Positions 7,882-15,251 of a DNA stretch of 64,000 nucleotides are shown here, in pieces. Where the stretch lies: NCBI GenBank assembly GCA_905616465.1, contig CAJQSX010000023.1, forward strand, positions 62,001-126,000. The letters are read 5' to 3'. Below the pieces are notes generated by a model. It was not told the DNA's origin, did no database searches, and worked only from the letters and a program-made list of their open reading frames with translations. Within the stretch, counting starts at the first letter, position 1, and each line of letters starts with the position of its first letter. The position numbers and the translations under genes were made by a program. The stretch comes from an uncultured Candidatus Pelagibacter sp. Its GTDB lineage: Bacteria > Pseudomonadota > Alphaproteobacteria > Pelagibacterales > Pelagibacteraceae.

Positions 7882-8748
7882 TTATAAAAGTTTTGATAAA
7901 TATTTTGAGTAATCACAGTTCCCATAAAATTTAATTGCTTCTTTTAAATTTTTTTTGTTTATCCATTTATTATTAAAAGCAATTTCCTCTAAGCATGCAA
8001 TTTTAAGACCCTGTCGGTTTTCGATAGCTGAAACAAAGTTGCTTGTTTTGTAAAAATCTTCCATTGAACCTGTGTCTAGCCAAGCTCCACCTCTGCCAAT
8101 TAAATCAGCTGATAATTGGTTTTTTGATTTATAAAAATTTAATAAATCTACTATTTCTAATTCACCTCTTTTGGAAGGTTTTAATTTTTTTGCATATTTT
8201 ACAACGCTATTATCAAAAAAATATAAACCTGTTATTGCAAGGTCTGAAAAAAATTTTTTTGGTTTTTCTTTAATTTTTATTATTTTATTTTTAATGTTAA
8301 TCTTCGCTACTCCAAATAATTCTGGCTTTAAAACTTTGTGCAAGACTACTTTTGCACCTTTGATTAATTTGATACTTGATAATAGTAATTTTGATAAACT
8401 CTGACCGTAAAAGAAATTATCTCCCAAAATCATCGCCACGTTTTGTTTACCAACAAAGTTTTCACCTAGAATAAAAGCATCAGGTAAACCCCTTGGTTTG
8501 ACTTGTTCTAAATAGGAAATTTTAATTCCTAAATTCTTACCATTTGGAAGTATTTTTTTGTATTGTTCTAACTGACCTTTATTTACAATAATTAAAATAT
8601 CTTTAATTTTTGCTAACATTAAAATTGACAAAGGATAAAAAATTAAAGGTTTGTCATAAATAGGTAGCAGTTGTTTGTTAACAGCTTTAGTTAAGGGACT
8701 CATTCGAGTACCTTTGCCTCCAGCCAATATAATTCCTTTCTTGATCAT
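7882..8748 (-). CDS. rfbA: glucose-1-phosphate thymidylyltransferase
   Basis: This is a 288-residue RmlA that makes dTDP-glucose from dTTP and glucose 1-phosphate. The nucleotide-binding signature I-L-A-G-G-K-G-T-R at 7-15 and the conserved N-K-Q-L-L-P-I-Y-D-K-P (about 24-34) are present. D-N-F-F-Y-G-Q and A-W-L-D-T-G provide the metal- and sugar-binding segments. The gene overlaps the start of its downstream partner rfbB by four bases (8745-8748), consistent with a tight rmlBAC operon. It is the first committed step of the dTDP-rhamnose route. Confidence 0.95.
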   Translation of the reverse strand: MIKKGIILAGGKGTRMSPLTKAVNKQLLPIYDKPLIFYPLSILMLAKIKDILIIVNKGQLEQYKKILPNGKNLGIKISYLEQVKPRGLPDAFILGENFVGKQNVAMILGDNFFYGQSLSKLLLSSIKLIKGAKVVLHKVLKPELFGVAKINIKNKIIKIKEKPKKFFSDLAITGLYFFDNSVVKYAKKLKPSKRGELEIVDLLNFYKSKNQLSADLIGRGGAWLDTGSMEDFYKTSNFVSAIENRQGLKIACLEEIAFNNKWINKKNLKEAIKFYGNCDYSKYLSKLL

Positions 8749-9758
8749 GCTTTCCCCAATCTTTTCATAATATCTTTTTTTGAAAGTGATTTATAATAAG
8801 ACTTATTTTCAAAATACCAGTCAAGTGTCAATTTTATTCCTTCTGAAAAATTTGTTTTAGGTCTCCAACCAAGTTTTGTTTTAATTTTATTACTATTCAA
8901 AGCATACCTAATATCGTGGCCTGGACGATCTTTTACAAAATTTATTTTGACTTTATCACCTAATTTAATTAATTTTTTTGAATTTATTAAAAGTTCTCTA
9001 GTAACTTGTAAATTGCTCAAATTTTTATTGGATCCAATATTGTAAAATTCCCCAATTTTTCCTTTTAACAATACTTTAATTAAAGCTTCGCAATGATCTT
9101 CTACATATATCCATTCTCTAGAATTTGTTCCTTTGCCGTAAATGGGTAAAGGTTTGTTGTTTAAAATATTATAAATAAGTTTTGGAATTAATTTTTCAGG
9201 ATGTTGCTTTGGACCGTAATTATTTGAACAGTTAGTAACTATTGCTGGTAAATCATAAGTTCTTACGTAAGAACTTACTAAATGATCTGACGCAGCTTTG
9301 CTTGCAGCGTAGGGTGAGCTAGGTAGGTAGGGGTATTTTTCATGAGATCTTCCAGTTAAAATATCACCATAAACTTCATCAGTAGAAATATGAATTAACT
9401 TAGATTTATATTTTTTTGAAAAGTGCTTAAAACTTTCCAAAAGATTATAAACACCGACTATATTACTTTGTATAAAGCTGTCAGGATTATCAATTGATCT
9501 ATCAACATGGGTTTCGGCTGCTAAATTAAATACACCGAATGGTTTATATTTGAATAATATATTTTTTATATTTTTATTTTTGATATCAAGCTTAATAAAT
9601 TTATATTTTTTTGAATCTTTAAAATTTTTTACATTATAGTAATTAGATGAGTAAGTTGCCTTATCTATATTTATGACAAAAAATTTTTTTTTTAACAAAA
9701 GATCTATGAGATTGCTCCCAATAAAACCTAATCCACCTGTAACTATGATTTTTTTCAT
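8745..9758 (-). CDS. rfbB: dTDP-glucose 4,6-dehydratase
   Basis: This is a 337-residue RmlB that converts dTDP-glucose to dTDP-4-keto-6-deoxyglucose. T-G-G-L-G-F-I-G at 7-14 binds NAD, S-T-D-E-V-Y-G-D at 125-132 holds the dehydratase Asp-Glu pair, and Y-A-A-S-K at 150-154 is the SDR catalytic motif. It is the first gene of the minus-strand rml operon and is divergent from the GT2 gene at 9813, leaving about 54 bases for promoters in both directions. Confidence 0.95.
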   Translation of the reverse strand: MKKIIVTGGLGFIGSNLIDLLLKKKFFVINIDKATYSSNYYNVKNFKDSKKYKFIKLDIKNKNIKNILFKYKPFGVFNLAAETHVDRSIDNPDSFIQSNIVGVYNLLESFKHFSKKYKSKLIHISTDEVYGDILTGRSHEKYPYLPSSPYAASKAASDHLVSSYVRTYDLPAIVTNCSNNYGPKQHPEKLIPKLIYNILNNKPLPIYGKGTNSREWIYVEDHCEALIKVLLKGKIGEFYNIGSNKNLSNLQVTRELLINSKKLIKLGDKVKINFVKDRPGHDIRYALNSNKIKTKLGWRPKTNFSEGIKLTLDWYFENKSYYKSLSKKDIMKRLGKA

Positions 9759-9812
9759 TATTTGATTTTTATATTACAAAAAATTGTTAGTATAGCTGAA
9801 TATACATATATC

Positions 9813-10697
9813 ATGTCAATAAGTAGGCAAAATCTTTCAGTTATAATTGTTAGCTTCAAAAGCGATCATGTTATTCATCGCTGCATCAGCTCTATAGATA
9901 AAAAAATTGAAATTATAGTTATAGATAATTCAAATAACATAAAATTTAAAAAAAATATTGAAGAAAAATATGAGAATGTTAGATGCATTTTATCAACAAA
10001 AAATGTTGGAATGGGAGCTGGCAACAATGCTGGGATTAAAAATATAGATAAAGATTTTGCTTTCATTCTGAATCCAGACGTGATTTTAGAAAAAAATTCA
10101 ATTGATGAAATTGTTAATGCATCAAAAATGATAGACTCTTTTGGGGTTGTTGCCCCAATTTGTGATAATGCTCAATATCCAAATTATAAATTTGATAAAA
10201 ATAAAAATCATAAATTTGATCCAATCAATCCCTTTAAAGTAAAGAGTGTTGACGGATATTCAATGCTTTTAAATCTAAAAAGACTTAGACTGCTTAATAA
10301 TTTTAATTTTTTTGATGAAAATTTTTTCTTGTATCTTGAAAATGATGATTTTTGTAAAAGGCTAAGGTCAAATGGTGAAAATATATATGTCATACCAAAA
10401 TCTAAAATTTGTCATCTAGGAGGCGAAGCGGTTGATCTTAAATATGAGTACGAAGTTGAGCTTTCTAGAAACTGGCATTGGATGTGGTCAAAATTTTATT
10501 TTAACAAGAAACATTATGGTTATTTAAATGCCACTTTAAAAATATTAAATAATTTAATATCAGCAAAAATTAAATTTTTTTATTATTTGATTACCTTTAA
10601 TAGTTATAAAAGAAAAATTTACCAAATGAGATTGTATGGCTTAATAAATTCTATGATTGGAAACAAATCTTTTTATAGACCAAAAGTAGATAATTAA
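9813..10697 (+). CDS. GT2-family glycosyltransferase, rhamnosyltransferase-like
   Basis: This is a 294-residue GT-A glycosyltransferase. I-I-V-I-D-N-S, N-V-G-M-G-A-G-N-N-A-G-I and F-I-L-N-P-D-V are the nucleotide-sugar-binding and DXD-like motifs typical of WbbL-type rhamnosyltransferases. A longer frame opens at a TTG (9762), but the ATG at 9813 starts just before the family core and is preferred. It is divergent from the rml genes, so it probably uses the dTDP-rhamnose they make; that is inferred from position. The stop overlaps the end of apt by four bases, tail to tail. Confidence 0.8.
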   Translation: MSISRQNLSVIIVSFKSDHVIHRCISSIDKKIEIIVIDNSNNIKFKKNIEEKYENVRCILSTKNVGMGAGNNAGIKNIDKDFAFILNPDVILEKNSIDEIVNASKMIDSFGVVAPICDNAQYPNYKFDKNKNHKFDPINPFKVKSVDGYSMLLNLKRLRLLNNFNFFDENFFLYLENDDFCKRLRSNGENIYVIPKSKICHLGGEAVDLKYEYEVELSRNWHWMWSKFYFNKKHYGYLNATLKILNNLISAKIKFFYYLITFNSYKRKIYQMRLYGLINSMIGNKSFYRPKVDN

Positions 10698-11218
10698 TGA
10701 CCAGGAAAATCTATTAAACTTTCTACGTTATATTTTTTTTTTAAATTTTCAGTACCATTTAGATCAAATAAATTAATAACAAAAATAAAAGCAGCAACCT
10801 TAGCATGTGAAATTTCGATTAGTTTTGCAGCTGCTTCAGCTGTTCCACCTGTAGCAATTAAATCATCAATTATTAAAACTTTTTCATTTTCATTTAAAGA
10901 ATCTTTATGAACCTCAATAGTTGCAGTTCCATATTCCAGATTAAAATTAACTGAATGAACATCTGCGGGTAACTTATTTTTTTTTCTTAACATTATAAAT
11001 GGTTTTTTTAATAAATATGAAACGGCTGAAGCAAATACAAAACCTCTAGATTCAATTGCAGCCACTTTATCAAAGCTGAATTTTTTGGATTTTTTGACTA
11101 TTTGATTAATCACCTCTTCAAATGCAATCTCATCTTTAATTAAAGTAGAGATATCTCTAAATAAAATTCCCTTTTTTGGGTAATCTGGTATTGATCTAAT
11201 ATATTTTTTTAAATCCAT
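10694..11218 (-). CDS. apt: adenine phosphoribosyltransferase
   Basis: This is a 174-residue purine-salvage enzyme that condenses adenine with PRPP to give AMP. The PRPP-binding loop V-L-I-I-D-D-L-I-A-T-G-G-T-A-E-A is at 114-129, and the adenine pocket segment E-S-R-G-F at 56-60 is present. It has the normal length for bacterial Apt. It starts seven bases from the divergent nucleosidase-like gene, so each gene's promoter must lie inside the other. The pairing makes sense, because the nucleosidase would release adenine. Confidence 0.93.
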   Translation of the reverse strand: MDLKKYIRSIPDYPKKGILFRDISTLIKDEIAFEEVINQIVKKSKKFSFDKVAAIESRGFVFASAVSYLLKKPFIMLRKKNKLPADVHSVNFNLEYGTATIEVHKDSLNENEKVLIIDDLIATGGTAEAAAKLIEISHAKVAAFIFVINLFDLNGTENLKKKYNVESLIDFPGH

Positions 11219-11225
11219 TTTTAGT

Positions 11226-11759
11226 ATGAATAGAATATTTGTAGCTGCTTTAAAAGAGGAAACACCAGATTTAGATTTTTTTCGTTACACAGGTGTTGGT
11301 AAGATAAATGCAACTTATAATTTAATGAAAATTATTGATAAATACAAACCAAGTGAAATTGTAAATTTTGGAACAGCAGGCTCTATTAGCAATAATTTAA
11401 AAGGTATAATCGAGTGTACAAAATTTTATCAAAGAGACATGGACGCAACTGCATTAATGAATCTAAAAATTGGTCAAACACCATTTGATGAAATTAATGA
11501 AATAGTTAATTCAAATGATGGTTTTTCCTGCGGTTCTGGAGATAATTTTGTAACTCAACAAATTAAAATTAAAGTAGATGTTGTTGATATGGAAGCTTAT
11601 GCTCTAGCAAAAATTTGCAAATTAGAAAATATTAATTTTAGATGCTTTAAATTCATTTCTGATAACGCTGATAAAGCAGCAAGTAAAGACTGGGTAAAGA
11701 ATTGCAAAAAAGGAGCAAAATTATTCAAGCATAAATTGAAAGAATTAAATTTGTTATAG
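11226..11759 (+). CDS. compact MTA/SAH nucleosidase-like protein (PNP_UDP_1 family)
   Basis: This 177-residue protein is shorter than the usual ~230-residue MTA/SAH nucleosidases, but keeps the residues that matter. Glu12 in A-L-K-E-E matches the general-acid Glu of the E. coli enzyme, Glu123 in V-D-M-E-A is the ribose-binding Glu, and Asp146 in F-I-S-D-N-A-D is the catalytic Asp. It would hydrolyse methylthioadenosine, adenosylhomocysteine or a related nucleoside to adenine. Neighbours support this: apt (divergent) salvages adenine, and the next gene, SpeD-SpeE, generates methylthioadenosine. The missing residues fall mostly in the dimer/substrate loop region, so specificity may differ. Confidence 0.75.
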   Translation: MNRIFVAALKEETPDLDFFRYTGVGKINATYNLMKIIDKYKPSEIVNFGTAGSISNNLKGIIECTKFYQRDMDATALMNLKIGQTPFDEINEIVNSNDGFSCGSGDNFVTQQIKIKVDVVDMEAYALAKICKLENINFRCFKFISDNADKAASKDWVKNCKKGAKLFKHKLKELNLL

Positions 11760-11821
11760 TTTAATATTTAATTGAAATTTAAATAAAATTCTGTACTTAG
11801 ATTGTAACGGGATATTTTAAT

Positions 11822-12862
11822 ATGACCAAAGTTGGAGAACACATAACTTTAGATATTATTGGAACAAATAAAGAATATGAACCATCTTTATTTGAAAAAG
11901 TAATCTATGATATTGCTAAAGCTGCAAATGTAACAATTTTAAATATTTCTAAATATAAATTTGAACCGCAGGGATTTACAATTTTAGCTTTATTGGCAGA
12001 AAGTCATATTAGTTTTCACACTTTTCCTGAAAAAGGAATTATAAGTTTTGATTTTTTTACATGTGGTAAAGTAAGTCCTTCCATCGCGTTGGCTATAGTT
12101 AAAAAAGAATTTAAACATAAAAGAATTGTTAAAAAAGAATTTAACAGAGATACCAAGTCTTTATATCATGATATTTATAGCTCTTCTGGTTTGCAAAAAT
12201 CTTATGTAGTCAAAGACGTTCTTGAAGATTTTAAATCTAAAGTAGGTCAGCATATTGAAATTTTAGAGCTAGAACAATTTGGTAAATCTTTATTTATAGA
12301 TGGTGAGATTCAAGTTGCTAGTAAGGATGAGTATTTATATAGCTCAACATTTGTAGGAGCGGGCCTAAACTTAAATCCAAATAATGACAGAGCTGCCATT
12401 ATAGGTGGTGGTGATGGCGGTGTAGCAAGAGAATGTATTTCAAAAAACTTTAATTTTGTAGATTGGTTTGAACTTGACTCTGAAGTAGTGGATGTTTGTA
12501 AAAAACATTTAGGTGAAATAGGAAATAAAGCTACGGAAAAAAATTCTGTTAAGTGTGTTTGGGGAGATGCTTTTGAAAGTATAAAATCTGTAGGAGACGA
12601 TACATACAATCATATATTTGTAGATCTTAACGACGATCAATTTTGTATAGATTTAGCAGCAAAAAACATGGACTCGTTAGTCAGAATACTAAAACCAAAA
12701 GGTGTAATTACAACGCAGGTTGGTAGCCAAGATAAAAAACCCGATCAATTAGAAAAATGGCTGAATGTATTTAACCATTACTTCGGAAATACCAAATTAT
12801 CTAGAGTGTACATCCCTAGTTTTGATTGTTCTTGGAACTTTTCATCATCAATTAATCATTAA
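11822..12862 (+). CDS. SpeD-SpeE fusion: S-adenosylmethionine decarboxylase + aminopropyltransferase
   Basis: This 346-residue protein joins two polyamine enzymes. The N-terminal ~125 residues are prokaryotic AdoMet decarboxylase: E60-S61-H62 marks the self-cleavage site that creates the pyruvoyl group, with His66 and Cys81 spaced exactly as in the Thermotoga enzyme (Ser63, His68, Cys83). From about 128 to the end is a spermidine-synthase-type domain with I-I-G-G-G-D-G-G at 193-200 and an acidic W-F-E-L-D segment that binds decarboxylated AdoMet. Fusing the two would channel decarboxylated AdoMet to the aminopropyl transfer. The usual D-x-x-D-P near the active site reads V-D-L-N-D-D-Q, so the amine acceptor may differ from putrescine. 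Confidence 0.88.
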   Translation: MTKVGEHITLDIIGTNKEYEPSLFEKVIYDIAKAANVTILNISKYKFEPQGFTILALLAESHISFHTFPEKGIISFDFFTCGKVSPSIALAIVKKEFKHKRIVKKEFNRDTKSLYHDIYSSSGLQKSYVVKDVLEDFKSKVGQHIEILELEQFGKSLFIDGEIQVASKDEYLYSSTFVGAGLNLNPNNDRAAIIGGGDGGVARECISKNFNFVDWFELDSEVVDVCKKHLGEIGNKATEKNSVKCVWGDAFESIKSVGDDTYNHIFVDLNDDQFCIDLAAKNMDSLVRILKPKGVITTQVGSQDKKPDQLEKWLNVFNHYFGNTKLSRVYIPSFDCSWNFSSSINH

Positions 12863-12922
12863 ATTTTTCTTTTTTAATTATTAAATTTATGAAATAATTA
12901 TCTCTAATTAAAGGAGAAAATA

Positions 12923-13765
12923 ATGAATATACTTAAAAAAATAATATTGACAGTTCTAACTTCTTTATTAGTTATCGGAAATGTTTACGCTGACAAAATA
13001 AAAATTGGAACTGAAGGAGCCTATCCTCCATGGAATTCTAAAAATGCTTCCGGCAGCTTAATTGGTTTTGAGGTAGAATTAGCAGCTGTACTTTGTAAAA
13101 ATATGGGTCATGACTGTACAATCATTGAGCAAGATTGGGATGGAATGATACCTGCTCTTCAAGGAAAAAAATTTGATGCAATAATGGCCGGTATGTCAAT
13201 AACAGATGAAAGAAAAAAAGTAATTTCATTTTCGCAAGGATATGCTGACGAAGTTGCTTCATTAGCAATAATGGGAGGTTCTAATTTGGGGCTGCAAAGA
13301 GATTTAAAAGCCATAACGGCAGCAGGAATAAATCTAACCAAACCTAATTCAATTGCAAAAAAAGCTTTAAAAACCATCAAAGGTGCCTTGGTAGGAAAAA
13401 CTGTTTGCACTCAAGTAGGTACAATCCATCAAAACTTTTTGCAGTCTGGTGATGTAGGTGTGGTAAAATTAAGAGTTTACAAAACACAAGATGAAGTAAA
13501 CTTGGATTTAACTTCTGGAAGATGTGATGTAGCGCTAGCAGCTGCAGTTGCTTTTACTGATTATGCAGAAAAATCTGGAAAAAGGGTTGAGCTTGTTGGA
13601 CCAACTTTTTCAGGTGGAGCTTTTGGTAATGGGGTTGGAGTTGGTATTAGACAAAATGATACTAAACTTTTAAAAGCATTTAACAAAGCAATTGATAAAG
13701 CGAGAAAAAACGGAGACATTAGTAGAATTGCTACTAAGTGGTTTGGTTTCGACGCTTCTATGTAA
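12923..13765 (+). CDS. polar amino-acid ABC transporter, periplasmic binding protein (lysine/arginine/ornithine type)
   Basis: This is a 280-residue secreted solute-binding protein. Residues 1-23 form a signal peptide cleaved after V-Y-A. The mature part opens with I-K-I-G-T-E-G-A-Y-P-P-W, and G-F-E-V-E-L-A and D-W-D-G-M-I-P-A-L follow, the pattern of LAO/histidine/octopine-binding proteins. The start is marked by one of the few clear Shine-Dalgarno sequences in the window, AAGGAG at 12911-12916, six bases before ATG, which suggests high translation. Two permease genes follow. Import of a basic amino acid would suit the neighbouring polyamine gene, but the ligand is inferred. Confidence 0.85.
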   Translation: MNILKKIILTVLTSLLVIGNVYADKIKIGTEGAYPPWNSKNASGSLIGFEVELAAVLCKNMGHDCTIIEQDWDGMIPALQGKKFDAIMAGMSITDERKKVISFSQGYADEVASLAIMGGSNLGLQRDLKAITAAGINLTKPNSIAKKALKTIKGALVGKTVCTQVGTIHQNFLQSGDVGVVKLRVYKTQDEVNLDLTSGRCDVALAAAVAFTDYAEKSGKRVELVGPTFSGGAFGNGVGVGIRQNDTKLLKAFNKAIDKARKNGDISRIATKWFGFDASM

Positions 13766-13779
13766 TTAATTTTAGATTT

Positions 13780-13802
13780 GGCGACTATAATGTATAGTCG
13801 CC
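13780..13802 (+). terminator. perfect 10-bp hairpin between binding-protein and permease genes
   Basis: GGCGACTATA (13780-13789) and TATAGTCGCC (13793-13802) pair perfectly around the loop ATG. The hairpin ends seven bases before the permease ATG at 13810, exactly where a ribosome-binding site would lie, and no Shine-Dalgarno is seen. It has no long T-run, so full termination is unlikely. A processing/stability element that keeps the binding-protein mRNA abundant and limits permease translation is more plausible. Confidence 0.7.
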
Positions 13803-13809
13803 TATCTTT

Positions 13810-14502
13810 ATGGAACTTCTAGCATTTGGAGATACTGGTTGGGGAGACGAATTATTTATCGCTACCCTTATGACTGTTGCTGTTTCCATAACAGCAATAA
13901 TTATAGGTTTTTTGTTTGCGATAGTATTTACACCATTAAAACTATCTAAAAATAAATTTTTTAATTTTATTGGAAATTCTTACACTACAGTCATTAGGGG
14001 TGTGCCAGAGTTATTAGTAATTTACTTGTTTTTTTTTGGAGGAAGTGGTGCAATTATGTATGTTGCATCAATATTTGGGTATAACGATTATATTGAAATA
14101 AATGCATTTGTTACAGGTTCGTTTGCAATAGGAATTATTTCAGGTGCTTACTCTACAGAGGTATTTAGAGGGGCGGTACAATCTATTGATATAGGTCAAT
14201 CTGAAGCAGCAAAAGTTTTAGGTTTAAGTAAATTTACTCAATTTTATAAAATAATTTTTCCACAAGTTTTAAGATTAGCAATTCCAAATTTAAGTAATGT
14301 TTGGCAAATAACACTTAAAGACACTTCATTAATTTCGGTCACAGGTTTAGTTGAAATTATGAGGCAATCTTATGTTGCAGCAGGCTCGACTAGAGATCCT
14401 CTATTTTTTTATTCTTTCGCAGCTATTTTATATTTAATACTTACATTTCTAAGTATGAAATTAATCAATAAATTAGAAATTAAATTTAGTAGGGGGTACT
14501 GA
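13810..14502 (+). CDS. polar amino-acid ABC transporter permease (HisQ/OccQ type)
   Basis: This is a 230-residue inner-membrane permease with about five membrane helices. The EAA loop that contacts the ATPase is seen as S-E-A-A-K-V-L-G-L-S followed by I-I-F-P-Q-V. T-V-I-R-G-V-P-E-L-L in the second helix region is typical of the HisQ/M family. Its TGA overlaps the ATG of the second permease by one base, so the two are translationally coupled and would form the heterodimeric pore. The start follows the hairpin at 13780. Confidence 0.88.
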   Translation: MELLAFGDTGWGDELFIATLMTVAVSITAIIIGFLFAIVFTPLKLSKNKFFNFIGNSYTTVIRGVPELLVIYLFFFGGSGAIMYVASIFGYNDYIEINAFVTGSFAIGIISGAYSTEVFRGAVQSIDIGQSEAAKVLGLSKFTQFYKIIFPQVLRLAIPNLSNVWQITLKDTSLISVTGLVEIMRQSYVAAGSTRDPLFFYSFAAILYLILTFLSMKLINKLEIKFSRGY

Positions 14503-15173
14503 TGGATTTTGAATTAATGTTCAATAGTTTTCCAAAATTATTAGGTGCAACAGTTATTACTTTAAAACTTTTATCAGTTTCGTTAATAGCTGGCTTGTTT
14601 ATTGGTCTTTTATTTGCAATTTTAAGGTTAAATAAAAATATTTTTATCAATAAATTTGCATATGGGTACTCATATGTATTTAGAGGAACACCCTTGCTGG
14701 TTCAAATATTCATTATTTATTTTGGTTTAGGTCAAATTGAATATTTAAGATCTACTTTTTTATGGATAATTTTAAAAGAGCCATATTGGTGTGCTATAAT
14801 TGCCTTTGCTCTAAATACAGGAGCCTACACATCAGAAATATTAAGATCTGCTTTTCAAACAATTAAACCAGGGATAGTAGAGGCTGGTAAGAGCTTGGGC
14901 ATTTCAAATAAAATAATCTTTTATAAAATCCAAATACCTATAGCTATTAGACAATCACTACCAGCTTATGGAAATGAAATAATATTAATGATGAAAGGGA
15001 CATCATTAGCAAGTACTGTTACGTTAATGGATCTAACAGGTGTAGCAAAATACATTATATCAACAACTTTTAAGCCTATAGAGGTTTTTATTGTTGCAGG
15101 TGGAATTTATCTATTTATGACTTTTTGTATTCATAACTTAATAAAATTACTTGAAAAAAAATATTCATTTTGA
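14502..15173 (+). CDS. polar amino-acid ABC transporter permease (HisM/OccM type)
   Basis: This is a 223-residue permease paired with the one upstream. The motif Y-V-F-R-G-T-P-L-L-V-Q and the EAA loop V-E-A-G-K-S-L-G-I-S with I-Q-I-P-I-A are conserved HisM features. About five hydrophobic helices are predicted. The operon ends here: no ATP-binding subunit follows, and the next gene, 78 bases on, belongs to a glycan-type accessory region. The ATPase must be encoded elsewhere or supplied by another system. Confidence 0.88.
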   Translation: MDFELMFNSFPKLLGATVITLKLLSVSLIAGLFIGLLFAILRLNKNIFINKFAYGYSYVFRGTPLLVQIFIIYFGLGQIEYLRSTFLWIILKEPYWCAIIAFALNTGAYTSEILRSAFQTIKPGIVEAGKSLGISNKIIFYKIQIPIAIRQSLPAYGNEIILMMKGTSLASTVTLMDLTGVAKYIISTTFKPIEVFIVAGGIYLFMTFCIHNLIKLLEKKYSF

Positions 15174-15251
15174 ATTTTTTTTTTGAATTTTAAAAAAAAT
15201 TAATTAAAGCTACACTAAACAAAGGATGTTTAAAAAAAATTAAAAGAAAAA

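Noticed and set aside
9762..9812. TTG start adding 17 residues to the GT2 protein
   Set aside because: The extension has no family similarity and would begin four bases from the divergent rfbB gene. ATG 9813 is a better start.
12310..12609. Open frame of 99 codons on the minus strand
   Set aside because: It is opposite the SpeE domain, which has clear family motifs. No start signal or similarity supports it.
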